From the NCBI GenBank assembly GCA_027451085.1, contig DAIDKA010000192.1, positions 1 to 32,209 on the forward strand: a stretch of DNA of 32,209 nucleotides. Reading direction: 5' to 3'. Below the pieces are notes generated by a model that searched no databases, was not told where the DNA came from, and saw only the letters and a program-made list of their open reading frames with translations. Shown in pieces: positions 7,982 through 18,674 of this stretch (positions are counted from its first letter, which is position 1; every line of letters starts with the position of its first letter). Source of the stretch: Gammaproteobacteria bacterium. Lineage in GTDB: Bacteria > Pseudomonadota > Gammaproteobacteria > Steroidobacterales > Steroidobacteraceae. The position numbers and the translations under genes were made by a program.

Positions 7982-9039
7982 ATGAGCCTGGAAACCCTCA
8001 ACGTCGAGAATCTCCGCTGCGTTCGGCAAGCCAGCCTGGAGTTGTCCCCGGGTCGTAGCCTGATCACAGGTGCAAACGGCTCCGGTAAGACCTCCCTGCT
8101 GGAAGCGATCTGCCTGCTGGGGCGAGGTCGTTCATTCCGTACGCGGAATTCAGAGCGACTGATCACTCACGGTGAAAGCCGGCTGGTGGTGCATGGCCGC
8201 ACGAGTGGTCTGAATCGCCCGACGATTGGAGTGCAGGTGGTCCGCGACCAGGCAACGGTGGCGAGGATCGGCGGTGAATTCACACGTTCCCTGGCAGATC
8301 TCTCCCAGGTACTGCCAGTCCAGGTCATCGAGCCCGGTGTACACAAGCTGATCGAAGATGGGGCCTTCCGGCGGCGACGCTGGATGGACTGGGCAGTGTT
8401 CCACGTGGAACAGGGCTTCGTGGAGACGTGGGCCGGGTATACCCGTGCGCTGAAGCAGCGGAATACCGCATTGAAGCAGGACTCCAGGCAACTGCGCGCC
8501 TGGGACGCAGAGGTAATCCGTCTGGGCGAGGCACTCGGCGCATCCCGCCGTAGCATGCTGGAGCGCTTGCAGCCATTCTGGCGCGAGGCCATTGCTGAAC
8601 TGCTGGGCCTGGACGTGACGCTGGGATATTCACAAGGCTGGCCCAAGGACCTCTCGTTGGCCGAAGCCCTCGTGGCGTGCCGGGAGCGGGATCTCGCCAA
8701 GGGTCAGACCCATGCAGGGCCGCACCGTGGTGATGCCGTTGTCCGGCTGGATGGCAAGCTGGCCCGTGACAACCTCTCACGGGGACAGCAGAAGCTGGTG
8801 GCGGTGGCCCTGATCCTGGCTCAATCGCGGCTGCTACAGGACCTGTTGCCAGACACCCCGCTACTGCTGCTGGATGATCCCGCCGCGGAACTGGATGGCT
8901 CGAAGCTGGCAGCTTTTATCAGCCTGGTGGCCAAACTGCGTTGCCAACTGGTCGTGACGTCATTGAGCCGCGATCAGAACCCATTCGGACCACCGGATAG
9001 GATGTTCCACGTGGAGCAGGGAAGGGTGGCAGTTATATA

Positions 9040-9040
<1 letters not shown>
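7982..9040 (+). CDS. recF: DNA replication and repair protein RecF
   Basis: RecF is an SMC-like ATPase that with RecO and RecR loads RecA at single-strand gaps. The 352-residue product has an N-terminal DNA-binding start (LETLNVENLRCV) and Walker A GANGSGKT (30-37). The signature motif LSRGQQKL and Walker B PLLLLDDPAAELD lie near the C-terminus, so it should be catalytically intact. The ATG at 7982 has only a weak ribosome-binding site and sits 162 bases after the GFA gene, a gap holding parS site 1. The protein contains FHVEQ twice (about 139-143 and 342-346), and both copies are encoded by parS-type palindromes. Confidence 0.96.
8397..8412 (+). other. parS: parS centromere site 2, inside recF
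   Basis: A perfect copy of TGTTCCACGTGGAACA within the recF coding sequence, read there as part of the codons for VFHVEQ. It is identical to site 1 at 7834. Confidence 0.85.
9003..9018 (+). other. parS-like site 3, inside recF 3' end
   Basis: TGTTCCACGTGGAGCA differs from sites 1 and 2 by one base (A to G at 9016), a synonymous Glu codon change (GAA to GAG) in the recF codons for MFHVEQ. ParB often tolerates single mismatches, so it may be a weaker site. Confidence 0.55.
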
Positions 9041-11492
<2,452 letters not shown>

Positions 11493-11551
11493 TCCGGCCT
11501 CTGTTCAGCAGCGGCCTGCAGGCGAGATCGGGCAAAAGGTGCCGCAGAGGA

Positions 11552-11677
11552 TCAGCCCATTACCGGCACGTTCAATTCTCCCGCTGCCCGGCGCAGCGCG
11601 CCAGCGAGCGTGGCAAGCGGCAGCGCCGCCGACAGGCCATTGGCGACTTCCAGATGCCATAGCGAGGGAACGCGGGC
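11552..11677 (-). pseudogene. Remnant of a VapC-like PIN-domain toxin gene
   Basis: About 40 codons on the minus strand read VPSLWHLEVANGL followed by an alanine/leucine-rich helix and NVPVMG before a stop. The segment VPSLWxLEVAN is the characteristic middle of VapC-type PIN ribonucleases. The upstream catalytic aspartate region and the downstream C-terminal half are missing, and no antitoxin gene is nearby, so this can only be a fragment. It lies directly between the convergent gyrB and TraB/GumN genes. The match is from family recognition over roughly a dozen residues, so chance cannot be excluded. Confidence 0.5.
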
Positions 11678-11699
11678 ACCACTACCGAGGAACTGACGT

Positions 11700-12719
11700 C
11701 TACCTCGGTCTACCGGCGGGCATGGCCGTCGGCGCGAGGAAATCCGGCCCCTCAATGCTGTAACCCGCTGCGCGAAATTGCGTCAACCAGCCCGCGGGCC
11801 CCAGCAGCTGGTCGATGCTTTGTACGGCGAGAGAGGTCCTGTTGGTGGCCAGCGCGTTTTCCACGGCATCCATCCAGACCTTGTGGGCCTGATCCGTGAG
11901 GTCCTGAAGGCGCGGCGCACCGGAAATCGCCTCCAGGCAGGTTGTCCTGGTGTTGACCACAGGGTGTTCAACGAGCGTTCGCACGTCGCCCGAGGTCCAG
12001 GCCGTCGCGCGCGACTTCAGCGTATCCATGTCCTGCTCCAGGGTGGAAAGCATTGCCTCGAAGCAGCCCAGTTGCGCCGGTACGGACATGTCTCCCACTT
12101 CCTGCAGCACCCCGCGCGCATCCGGGACCTGCACCTTGGGCCAGCGGATCATCACCTCATGCTTGCGGGCGAGCTTCAATATGACCTTCTGCACATCCCC
12201 TGACGTCGTGAGCCCGGACTTCGCCAGCGCCATCTGCCGCAAACGCGCTCCGGCGAACAGGGGCTGCAGATGTTCAAGGTCCCGGGGGCTGCCGCCGTAG
12301 CGTGAGCGCAGGGCCGAGAACCGTGCATAGAGATCCGGCGGCAGTACTTGTCGCAGTGTTGTCCCATGTGGCAGCTCCTGGATGCGGCGCCATTGCAGGT
12401 ACAGCCGTATCCCGGAAATGAGGCCGATGTCCGCGTGGTACCGCAGCTGGTCTGGAATGACCTCCTGCGCCTCCCCCAGCACGTCTTCCACGGCCTTCGA
12501 GCGCCAGGTCATCTTTTCCGGCAGCGGCTGCAGCGTGCCGAAGATCCACACGGTGTGATCGCCGCGGGACAGCCGCCACATCTGTGGGCCAGCCCGCTCG
12601 CCGGCAACCTCCACCGTCTGCAGCGCCGGAGCAGAATCCTCGTCTCGCGCCAGCGCGGTGACGCCGGCCAGCATCAGCAGCGCGGACAGGCCCAGGCCGG
12701 CCTTGCGGATTCGCCTCAT
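11700..12719 (-). CDS. Exported TraB/GumN family protein, probably lacking catalytic histidines
   Basis: From the ATG at 12719 this gives 339 residues with a clear signal peptide (MRRIRKAGLGLSALLMLAGV, cleavage likely near ALA-RDE), so it is periplasmic. WRLSRGDHTVWIFGTLQPLP matches the N-terminal signature of the TraB/GumN (TIKI-like) family, in which this point normally reads GTxH. Here the histidine is replaced by Q64. The second family GxxH, near the C-terminus, appears as LAVQSIDQLLGPAGWL with no histidine. TIKI relatives are metalloproteases needing these histidines, so this copy may be non-catalytic. The open frame extends upstream to 13307, but that part is antisense to the next gene and lacks an export signal. 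It is divergent from the TPR/ATP-grasp gene, sharing a 165-base control region. Confidence 0.8.
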   Translation of the reverse strand: MRRIRKAGLGLSALLMLAGVTALARDEDSAPALQTVEVAGERAGPQMWRLSRGDHTVWIFGTLQPLPEKMTWRSKAVEDVLGEAQEVIPDQLRYHADIGLISGIRLYLQWRRIQELPHGTTLRQVLPPDLYARFSALRSRYGGSPRDLEHLQPLFAGARLRQMALAKSGLTTSGDVQKVILKLARKHEVMIRWPKVQVPDARGVLQEVGDMSVPAQLGCFEAMLSTLEQDMDTLKSRATAWTSGDVRTLVEHPVVNTRTTCLEAISGAPRLQDLTDQAHKVWMDAVENALATNRTSLAVQSIDQLLGPAGWLTQFRAAGYSIEGPDFLAPTAMPAGRPR

Positions 12720-12884
12720 GAGAATGTGTTCGCTGACGGGAGGGCGACTTGAGACATCTTTGCCATCATCGCAGGGATGGCCTCGAGATTGCTGCCAGAA
12801 TTGCGCAAGGCCATCGGCCGGGTGCTGCGTCCCGCGGTGAGCGCTCATCACACGGTGATGGGGTGATCCGGCACAATACGGCCG

Positions 12885-14243
12885 ATGGACGACCTGGCCG
12901 GACTGCTGCAGCGCGCCCGTGACCTCGACGCCTCGGGCCAGGATGACCTGGCACGTGCGGCCTATCTTGAGCTGTTGAGCCTGGACCCCCGGCACCTTGA
13001 TGCGCTGATCGGGCTCGGCAACCTCGCTTTTGTCACCGGCCGCCGCGCGGCGGCGCGCACTGCGTATGAGCAGGCGGTGCAGAGCCATCCGCAGCATGCC
13101 GCTGCGCGGGTCAATCTCGGTAACCTGCTCTATTCGGAAGCGGAATTTGCAAGCGCCGGCGAACAGTACCAGGCTGCCTTGAGGCTGAGTCCTGATCTGG
13201 CCGAGGCTCATCAAGGACTGGCGCGTACCCTGGATGCGCTTGGCAATGCCACTGCCGCTGAACCGCATTGGCAGGCCGGCTTCCGCGGACGGGCACTGGT
13301 CACGCAACGGTATCGCGGCTCGGCGGCGCCAATCCGGGTGCTGCTGCTGGTATCGGTGAAGCTGGGCAACCTGGGCTCAAGGCAGTTCCTGGATGACCGC
13401 ACCTTCCAGGTGACGGCGGTCCATGCCGAATTCATTGATCCGCACACGCCGCTGCCGGCTTGCGACGTCGTCGTGAATGCCATCGCTGATGCTGATCTGT
13501 GCGGCCTGGCGCTGGATAATGCCGGGCAAGCGCTGGAACGGGTCCAGGCGCCGGTGATCAATCTGCCGCGGTACGTGCGGCTGACCGGCCGCGCCGGGAC
13601 GACGCGGCGGCTTGCAGGCCTGCCTGGTGTGGTGCTGCCCGGCGTGCGGCAGCTGTCCCGCGGGGATGTCACGGCCGCAACGCTGTCATTTCCGGTACTG
13701 CTGCGCGCGGTGGGCTTTCATACCGGCCTGCATTTCGAGCGGGTGGAGCGGCCGCAGGACCTGGCCGCGGCGCTGGCAATGCTCCCGGGCGAGGAGGTCC
13801 TCGTCATCGAGCCCCTGGACGCCCGCGGCGCTGATGGCCTGCACCGCAAGTACCGCGTGATGATCATCGACGGTGAACTGTATCCGCTGCACCTGGCGAT
13901 TTCCCGTCACTGGAAGGTTCACTACTTCACAGGCGCGATGTCCGAAGATCCGGCGTATCGCAAGGAAGAGCAGCGTTTCCTGGCAGACATGCCCGCTGTC
14001 CTGGGATCGAAAGCCACGGCAGCGCTCACGGGCATCGCCGGCAGACTGGGACTGGACTACGCCGGAGTGGATTTCGCCATCGGGCCGGACGGCTCTGTGC
14101 TGCTGTTTGAAGCCAATGCCACCATGTCCATCCTGATGCCGGGTCCCGACCCCTTGTGGGACTACCGGCGGCCGAGCATCCAGCGGGCGCTGGATGCCGC
14201 GCGGCAGATGGTGCTGCGGCGCACCGGGCAGAAGGGACAGTAG
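12885..14243 (+). CDS. TPR and ATP-grasp fusion protein of unknown function
   Basis: A 452-residue protein without a signal peptide. Residues about 3-135 form three to four tetratricopeptide repeats (for example DDLARAAYLELLSLDPRHLDALIGLGNLAFVTG). The remainder, about 150-445, resembles an ATP-grasp ligase. HRKYRVMIIDGELYPLHLAIS looks like the ATP-grasp strand that contacts the nucleotide, and DFAIGPDGSVLLFEANATM supplies the expected metal ligands D396, E409 and N411. ATP-grasp enzymes join a carboxylate to an amine or thiol through an acyl-phosphate; the TPR part could bind the protein or peptide acceptor. The substrate is unknown. It ends 95 bases before the efflux operon. That gap holds no recognisable terminator, so read-through is possible but a functional link is not shown. 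Confidence 0.7.
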   Translation: MDDLAGLLQRARDLDASGQDDLARAAYLELLSLDPRHLDALIGLGNLAFVTGRRAAARTAYEQAVQSHPQHAAARVNLGNLLYSEAEFASAGEQYQAALRLSPDLAEAHQGLARTLDALGNATAAEPHWQAGFRGRALVTQRYRGSAAPIRVLLLVSVKLGNLGSRQFLDDRTFQVTAVHAEFIDPHTPLPACDVVVNAIADADLCGLALDNAGQALERVQAPVINLPRYVRLTGRAGTTRRLAGLPGVVLPGVRQLSRGDVTAATLSFPVLLRAVGFHTGLHFERVERPQDLAAALAMLPGEEVLVIEPLDARGADGLHRKYRVMIIDGELYPLHLAISRHWKVHYFTGAMSEDPAYRKEEQRFLADMPAVLGSKATAALTGIAGRLGLDYAGVDFAIGPDGSVLLFEANATMSILMPGPDPLWDYRRPSIQRALDAARQMVLRRTGQKGQ

Positions 14244-14338
14244 CAGATCCCGATCCGGGCTATGCTCGGGCAACGCAGTGCCGCAAGCCCCTGAGTCCCT
14301 CAGCCAGTAACCACCCGAGCGGGGTCGAAGGCGGAACA

Positions 14339-17300
14339 TTGAACGCTATCGTGCTGATGGCCCTCAAGCGGCCGTACACCTTCGTGGTGCTCGCCATCCT
14401 GATCCTGATCTATGGCGTACTCGCTGCCGTACGCACGCCCACCGACATCTTCCCGAACATCCGCATTCCCGTGGTCGCCGTGGTCTGGACCTACAACGGG
14501 CTGACGCCGGAGGACATGTCGGGGCGGGTGATCTACTACTACGAGCGCGCGCTCACCACCACGGTGGGCAACATCGAGCACATCGAGAGCCAGTCGCTGT
14601 ACGGCCGCGGCATCGTGAAGATCTTCTTCCAGCCGGGAACGGACGTGGCAGAGGCCCAGGCGCAGGTGGTGGCGGTGTCACAGACCGTGCTGAAGCAGAT
14701 GCCGGCCGGGATCACCCCGCCGGAGGTGCTGTCCTACAACGCCTCCTCGGTGCCGGTCCTTGCGCTGCAGATTTCGGGCGAGAACATGACCGGATCGCAG
14801 CTGTACGACCTGGCCTCGAACCTGATCAGGCCCGGCCTGGTGGCCGTGGCCGGAGTGGCGATTCCTGCGCCCTACGGTGGCACGCAGAGCTTCGTCGAGG
14901 TGGATCTCGACCAGCAGAAGCTGCTGGCCCACGGGCTGTCGGCGCAGGATGTCTCGCGGGCGCTCGCGCAGCAGAACATCGTGCTTCCGGCAGGTGACCA
15001 GAAGATCGGCGCCATCGATTTCCTGGTGGCGACGAATGCCTCGCCGGTGAACGTGGCCTCGTTCAACCGGCTGCCCATCAAGCAGGCAGATGGCGCGGTG
15101 GTGACCGTCGGTGACGTCGCGAACGTCCATCTCGGTGGTCCGCCGCAGATCAACGCGGTCCTGGTGCACGGCCGGCAGGCCGTGCTGCTGGAGGTGCTCA
15201 AGGCCGGCGATGCCTCGACCCTGGACGTGGTGGCCGGGGTGAAGGCGAAGATCCCGCAGATCGAAAAGACGCTGCCTCCGGGGGTCAGCATCACGACGCT
15301 GAGCGATGCCTCCATCTTCGTCAGGAAGTCAGTGCTGGACGTCGTGCAGGAGATGGTCACGGCCGCGCTGCTGACCGGGCTCGTGGTGCTGCTGTTCCTC
15401 GGCTCCGGCCGCTCGACCATGATCGTCGCCACGTCGATTCCGCTGTCGATCCTCTGCTCGATCATGGCCCTGTCCTGGGTGGGACAGACCATCAATGTCA
15501 TGACCCTCGGCGGCCTGGCGCTCGCGGTCGGCATCCTGGTCGATGATGCGACGGTGATGATCGAGAACATCGATGCGCACCTGGCGACAGGGGCCGAGCT
15601 CGAGCCCGCCATCATCCACGCGGCCAACCAGATCGTCATTCCCACCTTCGTGTCCACGCTGTGCATCTGCATCGTCTGGCTGCCGCTGTTCCAGCTTTCC
15701 GGGATCGCCGGCTACCTGTTCCTGCCGCTGGCCGAGGCGATCATCTTCGCGATGATCGCCTCCTTCATCCTGTCGCGGACGCTCGTGCCGACCATGGCCG
15801 CGCATCTGCTGCGGGCCCAGGTGGAGGCCAGGAAGGCGGGCCACGAGCCGCAGGGACCCTGGGGGCGCTTCCAGAGGGGTTTCGAAGCGCGGTTCGAACA
15901 GCTTCGCGAGCGTTACCGCGGTCTGCTTACGCAGGCCGTCGAGCGGCGGCGCGTGTTCATCGCCTGCTTCCTTGCGGTCCCCCTGGCCTCCATCGCACTG
16001 GTGCCGGCCCTGGGGCGCGATTTCTTTCCCGGCATCAAATCGGGCGAGATCGACATGCACTTCCGCGGGCCCGTCGGGCTGCGCATCGAGGAGGCGGGCA
16101 AGGTCGCCTCCCTGGTCGACATCGCCATTCGCAACAGTCTTCCGGGCAAGGTCCGCAGCATCATCAGCAACTGCGGCCTGCCCAGCAGCGGCATCAACGA
16201 GGCCTACAGCGCCAGCGGCACCATCGGCCCGCAGGACTGCGACGTCACCATCGACCTGGACGACCAGGCATCCCCGGTGGACGCGTATCGGGCGCGGCTG
16301 CGAGACACGCTGCCGAGGCTCTTTCCCGGCACCACGTTCACCTTCCTGCCGGGCGACATCACGGCCAAGATCCTGAACTTCGGACTGCCGGCCCCGATCG
16401 ACGTGCAGATCGTCGGGCGCAACGTGGTCGACAACATGGCCTACGCCGAACGCATCGTGGCGGCGCTGCGGCCGATTCCGGGCATCGCCGACGTCAACAT
16501 CCAGCAGACCCTCGACCAGCCCACCCTGCTGATCACCGCGCACCGCGCGTTCGCGCTGGGGGCCAACCTGACGGAGTCAGACATCGCCAACAACACCCTC
16601 GCAACGCTCTCCGGCTCCGGGCAGACGGCCCCGACCTACTGGCTCGACTACAGCACCGGCGTCTCGCACCTGGTGAACCTGCAGACGCCGCAGAGCCAGC
16701 TGACCTCGTTGAATGATCTTGAAAGCATACCGGTGGACCTGGGCAACGGCGATCAGAGCGGGACGCAGGCCCAGCTGCTGGGCGGACTCAGCACCATCAC
16801 CCAGACCGGGCGGCCGCTGGTGGTGTCGCACCGCGACATCATGCCTGTGGTCGACATCTATGCCAGCAATGCCGGGCGCGACCTCGGCGCGGTGAGCGAC
16901 GCTGTCGACCGGGTGCTCGCGCGGATGCGCCAGGACATCCCCCGCGGTGCATCCGTTGTGGTGCGGGGGCAGGCCGTCACCATGCAGGACGCCTACACAC
17001 AGCTGCTGGCCGGGCTGCTGCTGTCGGTGGTGCTGGTCTACCTGGTCATCGTGGTCAACTTCCAGTCGTGGCTCGATCCCTTCATCATCATCACGGCGCT
17101 GCCGGGCGCGCTCACCGGGGTCATCTGGGCGCTGTTCCTGACCGACACCCGGCTTTCGGTGCCGGCGCTGACCGGCGCCATCATGAGTGTGGGCACCGCC
17201 ACCGCCAATTCGATCCTCGTCGTGTCGTTTGCGCGCCGGGAGCTTGAGGAGCACGGTGATGCCGTCCGGGCGGCGATCACGGCTGGCTATACCCGGCTGC

Positions 17301-17503
17301 GCCCGGTGCTGATGACGGCCCTTGCCATGATCATCGGCATGGTGCCGATGTCCCTGTCCAATTCGCAGAATGCGCCGCTCGGCCGGGCCGTCATCGGCGG
17401 CCTGCTGGTGGCGACCTTCGCCACCTTGATGTTCGTTCCCTGTGTCTTCGCGCTTCTGCATCGCAACGTCAAACCGCAGGAGAACGCCCATGCCGAAGCG
17501 TAG
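14339..17503 (+). CDS. RND efflux transporter permease (HAE1/AcrB-like)
   Basis: The inner-membrane pump of a tripartite drug or solvent exporter, driven by proton import. The TTG at 14339, preceded by GAAGG at good spacing, gives 1054 residues starting with NAIVLMALKRPYTFVVLAIL, which matches family N-termini. The open frame upstream merely overlaps the TPR gene. Twelve membrane segments are expected, with two large periplasmic loops. The paired proton-relay aspartates occur in helix 4 (GGLALAVGILVDDATVMIEN, D402/D403). The C-terminal repeat (TGAIMSVGTATANSILVVSF) and the end (MFVPCVFALLHRNVK) are intact. It is first of three overlapping genes, ahead of the adaptor and channel; most RND operons place the adaptor first. 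Substrate cannot be predicted. Confidence 0.93.
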   Translation: MNAIVLMALKRPYTFVVLAILILIYGVLAAVRTPTDIFPNIRIPVVAVVWTYNGLTPEDMSGRVIYYYERALTTTVGNIEHIESQSLYGRGIVKIFFQPGTDVAEAQAQVVAVSQTVLKQMPAGITPPEVLSYNASSVPVLALQISGENMTGSQLYDLASNLIRPGLVAVAGVAIPAPYGGTQSFVEVDLDQQKLLAHGLSAQDVSRALAQQNIVLPAGDQKIGAIDFLVATNASPVNVASFNRLPIKQADGAVVTVGDVANVHLGGPPQINAVLVHGRQAVLLEVLKAGDASTLDVVAGVKAKIPQIEKTLPPGVSITTLSDASIFVRKSVLDVVQEMVTAALLTGLVVLLFLGSGRSTMIVATSIPLSILCSIMALSWVGQTINVMTLGGLALAVGILVDDATVMIENIDAHLATGAELEPAIIHAANQIVIPTFVSTLCICIVWLPLFQLSGIAGYLFLPLAEAIIFAMIASFILSRTLVPTMAAHLLRAQVEARKAGHEPQGPWGRFQRGFEARFEQLRERYRGLLTQAVERRRVFIACFLAVPLASIALVPALGRDFFPGIKSGEIDMHFRGPVGLRIEEAGKVASLVDIAIRNSLPGKVRSIISNCGLPSSGINEAYSASGTIGPQDCDVTIDLDDQASPVDAYRARLRDTLPRLFPGTTFTFLPGDITAKILNFGLPAPIDVQIVGRNVVDNMAYAERIVAALRPIPGIADVNIQQTLDQPTLLITAHRAFALGANLTESDIANNTLATLSGSGQTAPTYWLDYSTGVSHLVNLQTPQSQLTSLNDLESIPVDLGNGDQSGTQAQLLGGLSTITQTGRPLVVSHRDIMPVVDIYASNAGRDLGAVSDAVDRVLARMRQDIPRGASVVVRGQAVTMQDAYTQLLAGLLLSVVLVYLVIVVNFQSWLDPFIIITALPGALTGVIWALFLTDTRLSVPALTGAIMSVGTATANSILVVSFARRELEEHGDAVRAAITAGYTRLRPVLMTALAMIIGMVPMSLSNSQNAPLGRAVIGGLLVATFATLMFVPCVFALLHRNVKPQENAHAEA

Positions 17504-18674
17504 CCAGCTGGCCGCGGCAGTACTGATCATCCTGGTGGCGGGGCTGGTGCTCTACGGCTTCCTTGCGCGGGCCCATCGGTTGAGCAACCTGCGGCGCATC
17601 GCCCAGGAGCACGCCGTGCTGCCGGTCGATGTCATCAATCCCCAGCCCGGGCCCGCCACGCGCACACTGGCGCTGCCGGGTACGGTGCGGGCCTGGTTCG
17701 AAGCACCGATCTTTGCGCAGGTGTCCGGCTACGTGCACAGCTGGTACGAGGACTACGGCGCGACCGTCAAGGCGGGGCAGCTGCTCGCGACCATCGACGC
17801 GCCTGAGCTGGACGCCGACTATGCGGCCGCGAAAGCGAAGCTCAGGGTGGCTCAGACCCGCTACCAGCTTGCCAAGACGACCGCGGCCCGCTGGCAGGCG
17901 CTCGCTGGAACGCCCGCTGTCTCCAGGCAGGAGGTCGATGTGCAGACAGCCGGTGCGGCGGCGGCCAAGGCGGATTTGCAGGTCGCCGAACAGGATGTCG
18001 CGCGGTATGCGGCGCTCGAGAAGTTCAAACGCGTCGTTGCCCCGTTCGATGGTGTGGTGACGGCACGCCTGACCGATGTCGGCAGCTACGTCAATGCAGC
18101 CGGGGGTCAGGCCGGGGCGCACGACGGGTCGACCGAGCTGTTCAGCGTCGCGGACATTCACAGGCTGCGGGTGTTCGTCGCCGTGCCCCAGGACTACGCC
18201 GCCGGCCTCGGCAGCGCGCCCGGGGCGACCTTGCACCTGCCGTCGGACCCGACAAAAGCCATCGCAGCAAAGTTCCTGACCACCGCGCGCGCCTTCAACG
18301 CCAACACGCGCACCGCGGTCACCGAACTGGTCGTGGACAAGCCTGACACGAGCCTCTGGCCCGGGACCTTCGTCGAGGTGGTGTTCGAACTGCCGACCGA
18401 CCGCGGTGTGCCCACCATGCCGGAGCAGGCGCTGATCTTTCGAGCCGCCGGCCCGCAGGTGGCGGTGCTGGACGCGCAGAACCGGGTGCACCTGCGCAGC
18501 GTGACACTCGGCCAGAATCTCGGACAGACCGTCCAGGTCACCAGCGGCCTGTCGGTTGGCGAGCGACTGGTGAATAATCCACCCGCGGGGCTGCTGGAGG
18601 GAGAGCTCGTACGCCCCGTGACGCCGATGGCGGGCTATGCTCCGGCGCGCGTGGATGGTGCGGGCACGCCATGA
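17490..18674 (+). CDS. RND efflux periplasmic adaptor (membrane fusion protein)
   Basis: A 394-residue HlyD/AcrA-type adaptor linking the pump to the outer-membrane channel. The ATG at 17490 has a strong AGGAG eight bases upstream and overlaps the pump gene by 14 bases. A single membrane anchor (about residues 6-25) is followed by the lipoyl/barrel-sandwich segment (APIFAQVSGYVHSWYEDYGATVKAGQLLATID) and an alpha hairpin of alanine-rich heptads (about 100-165). The second lipoyl half (VVAPFDGVVTARLTDVGSYV) and beta-barrel and membrane-proximal domains complete it. There is no lipobox cysteine, so it is anchored by its N-terminal helix. Confidence 0.93.
   Translation: MPKRSQLAAAVLIILVAGLVLYGFLARAHRLSNLRRIAQEHAVLPVDVINPQPGPATRTLALPGTVRAWFEAPIFAQVSGYVHSWYEDYGATVKAGQLLATIDAPELDADYAAAKAKLRVAQTRYQLAKTTAARWQALAGTPAVSRQEVDVQTAGAAAAKADLQVAEQDVARYAALEKFKRVVAPFDGVVTARLTDVGSYVNAAGGQAGAHDGSTELFSVADIHRLRVFVAVPQDYAAGLGSAPGATLHLPSDPTKAIAAKFLTTARAFNANTRTAVTELVVDKPDTSLWPGTFVEVVFELPTDRGVPTMPEQALIFRAAGPQVAVLDAQNRVHLRSVTLGQNLGQTVQVTSGLSVGERLVNNPPAGLLEGELVRPVTPMAGYAPARVDGAGTP

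Noticed and set aside
11514-11523. GCCTGCAGGC palindrome after gyrB as a terminator
   Set aside because: No loop or T-run; only a short self-complementary sequence.
12777-12866. 29-codon open frame (MASRLLPELRKAIGRVL...) between the divergent TraB/GumN and TPR genes
   Set aside because: A purine stretch precedes it, but too close to the ATG; no homology is recognised and such short frames are expected by chance in GC-rich DNA.
12720-13307. Upstream extension of the TraB/GumN frame
   Set aside because: It is antisense to the TPR gene, and a textbook signal peptide begins at 12719.
14156-14338. Extended N-terminus of the RND pump starting inside the TPR gene
   Set aside because: These 61 codons have no membrane or family character; the TTG at 14339 with GAAGG upstream gives the canonical N-terminus.
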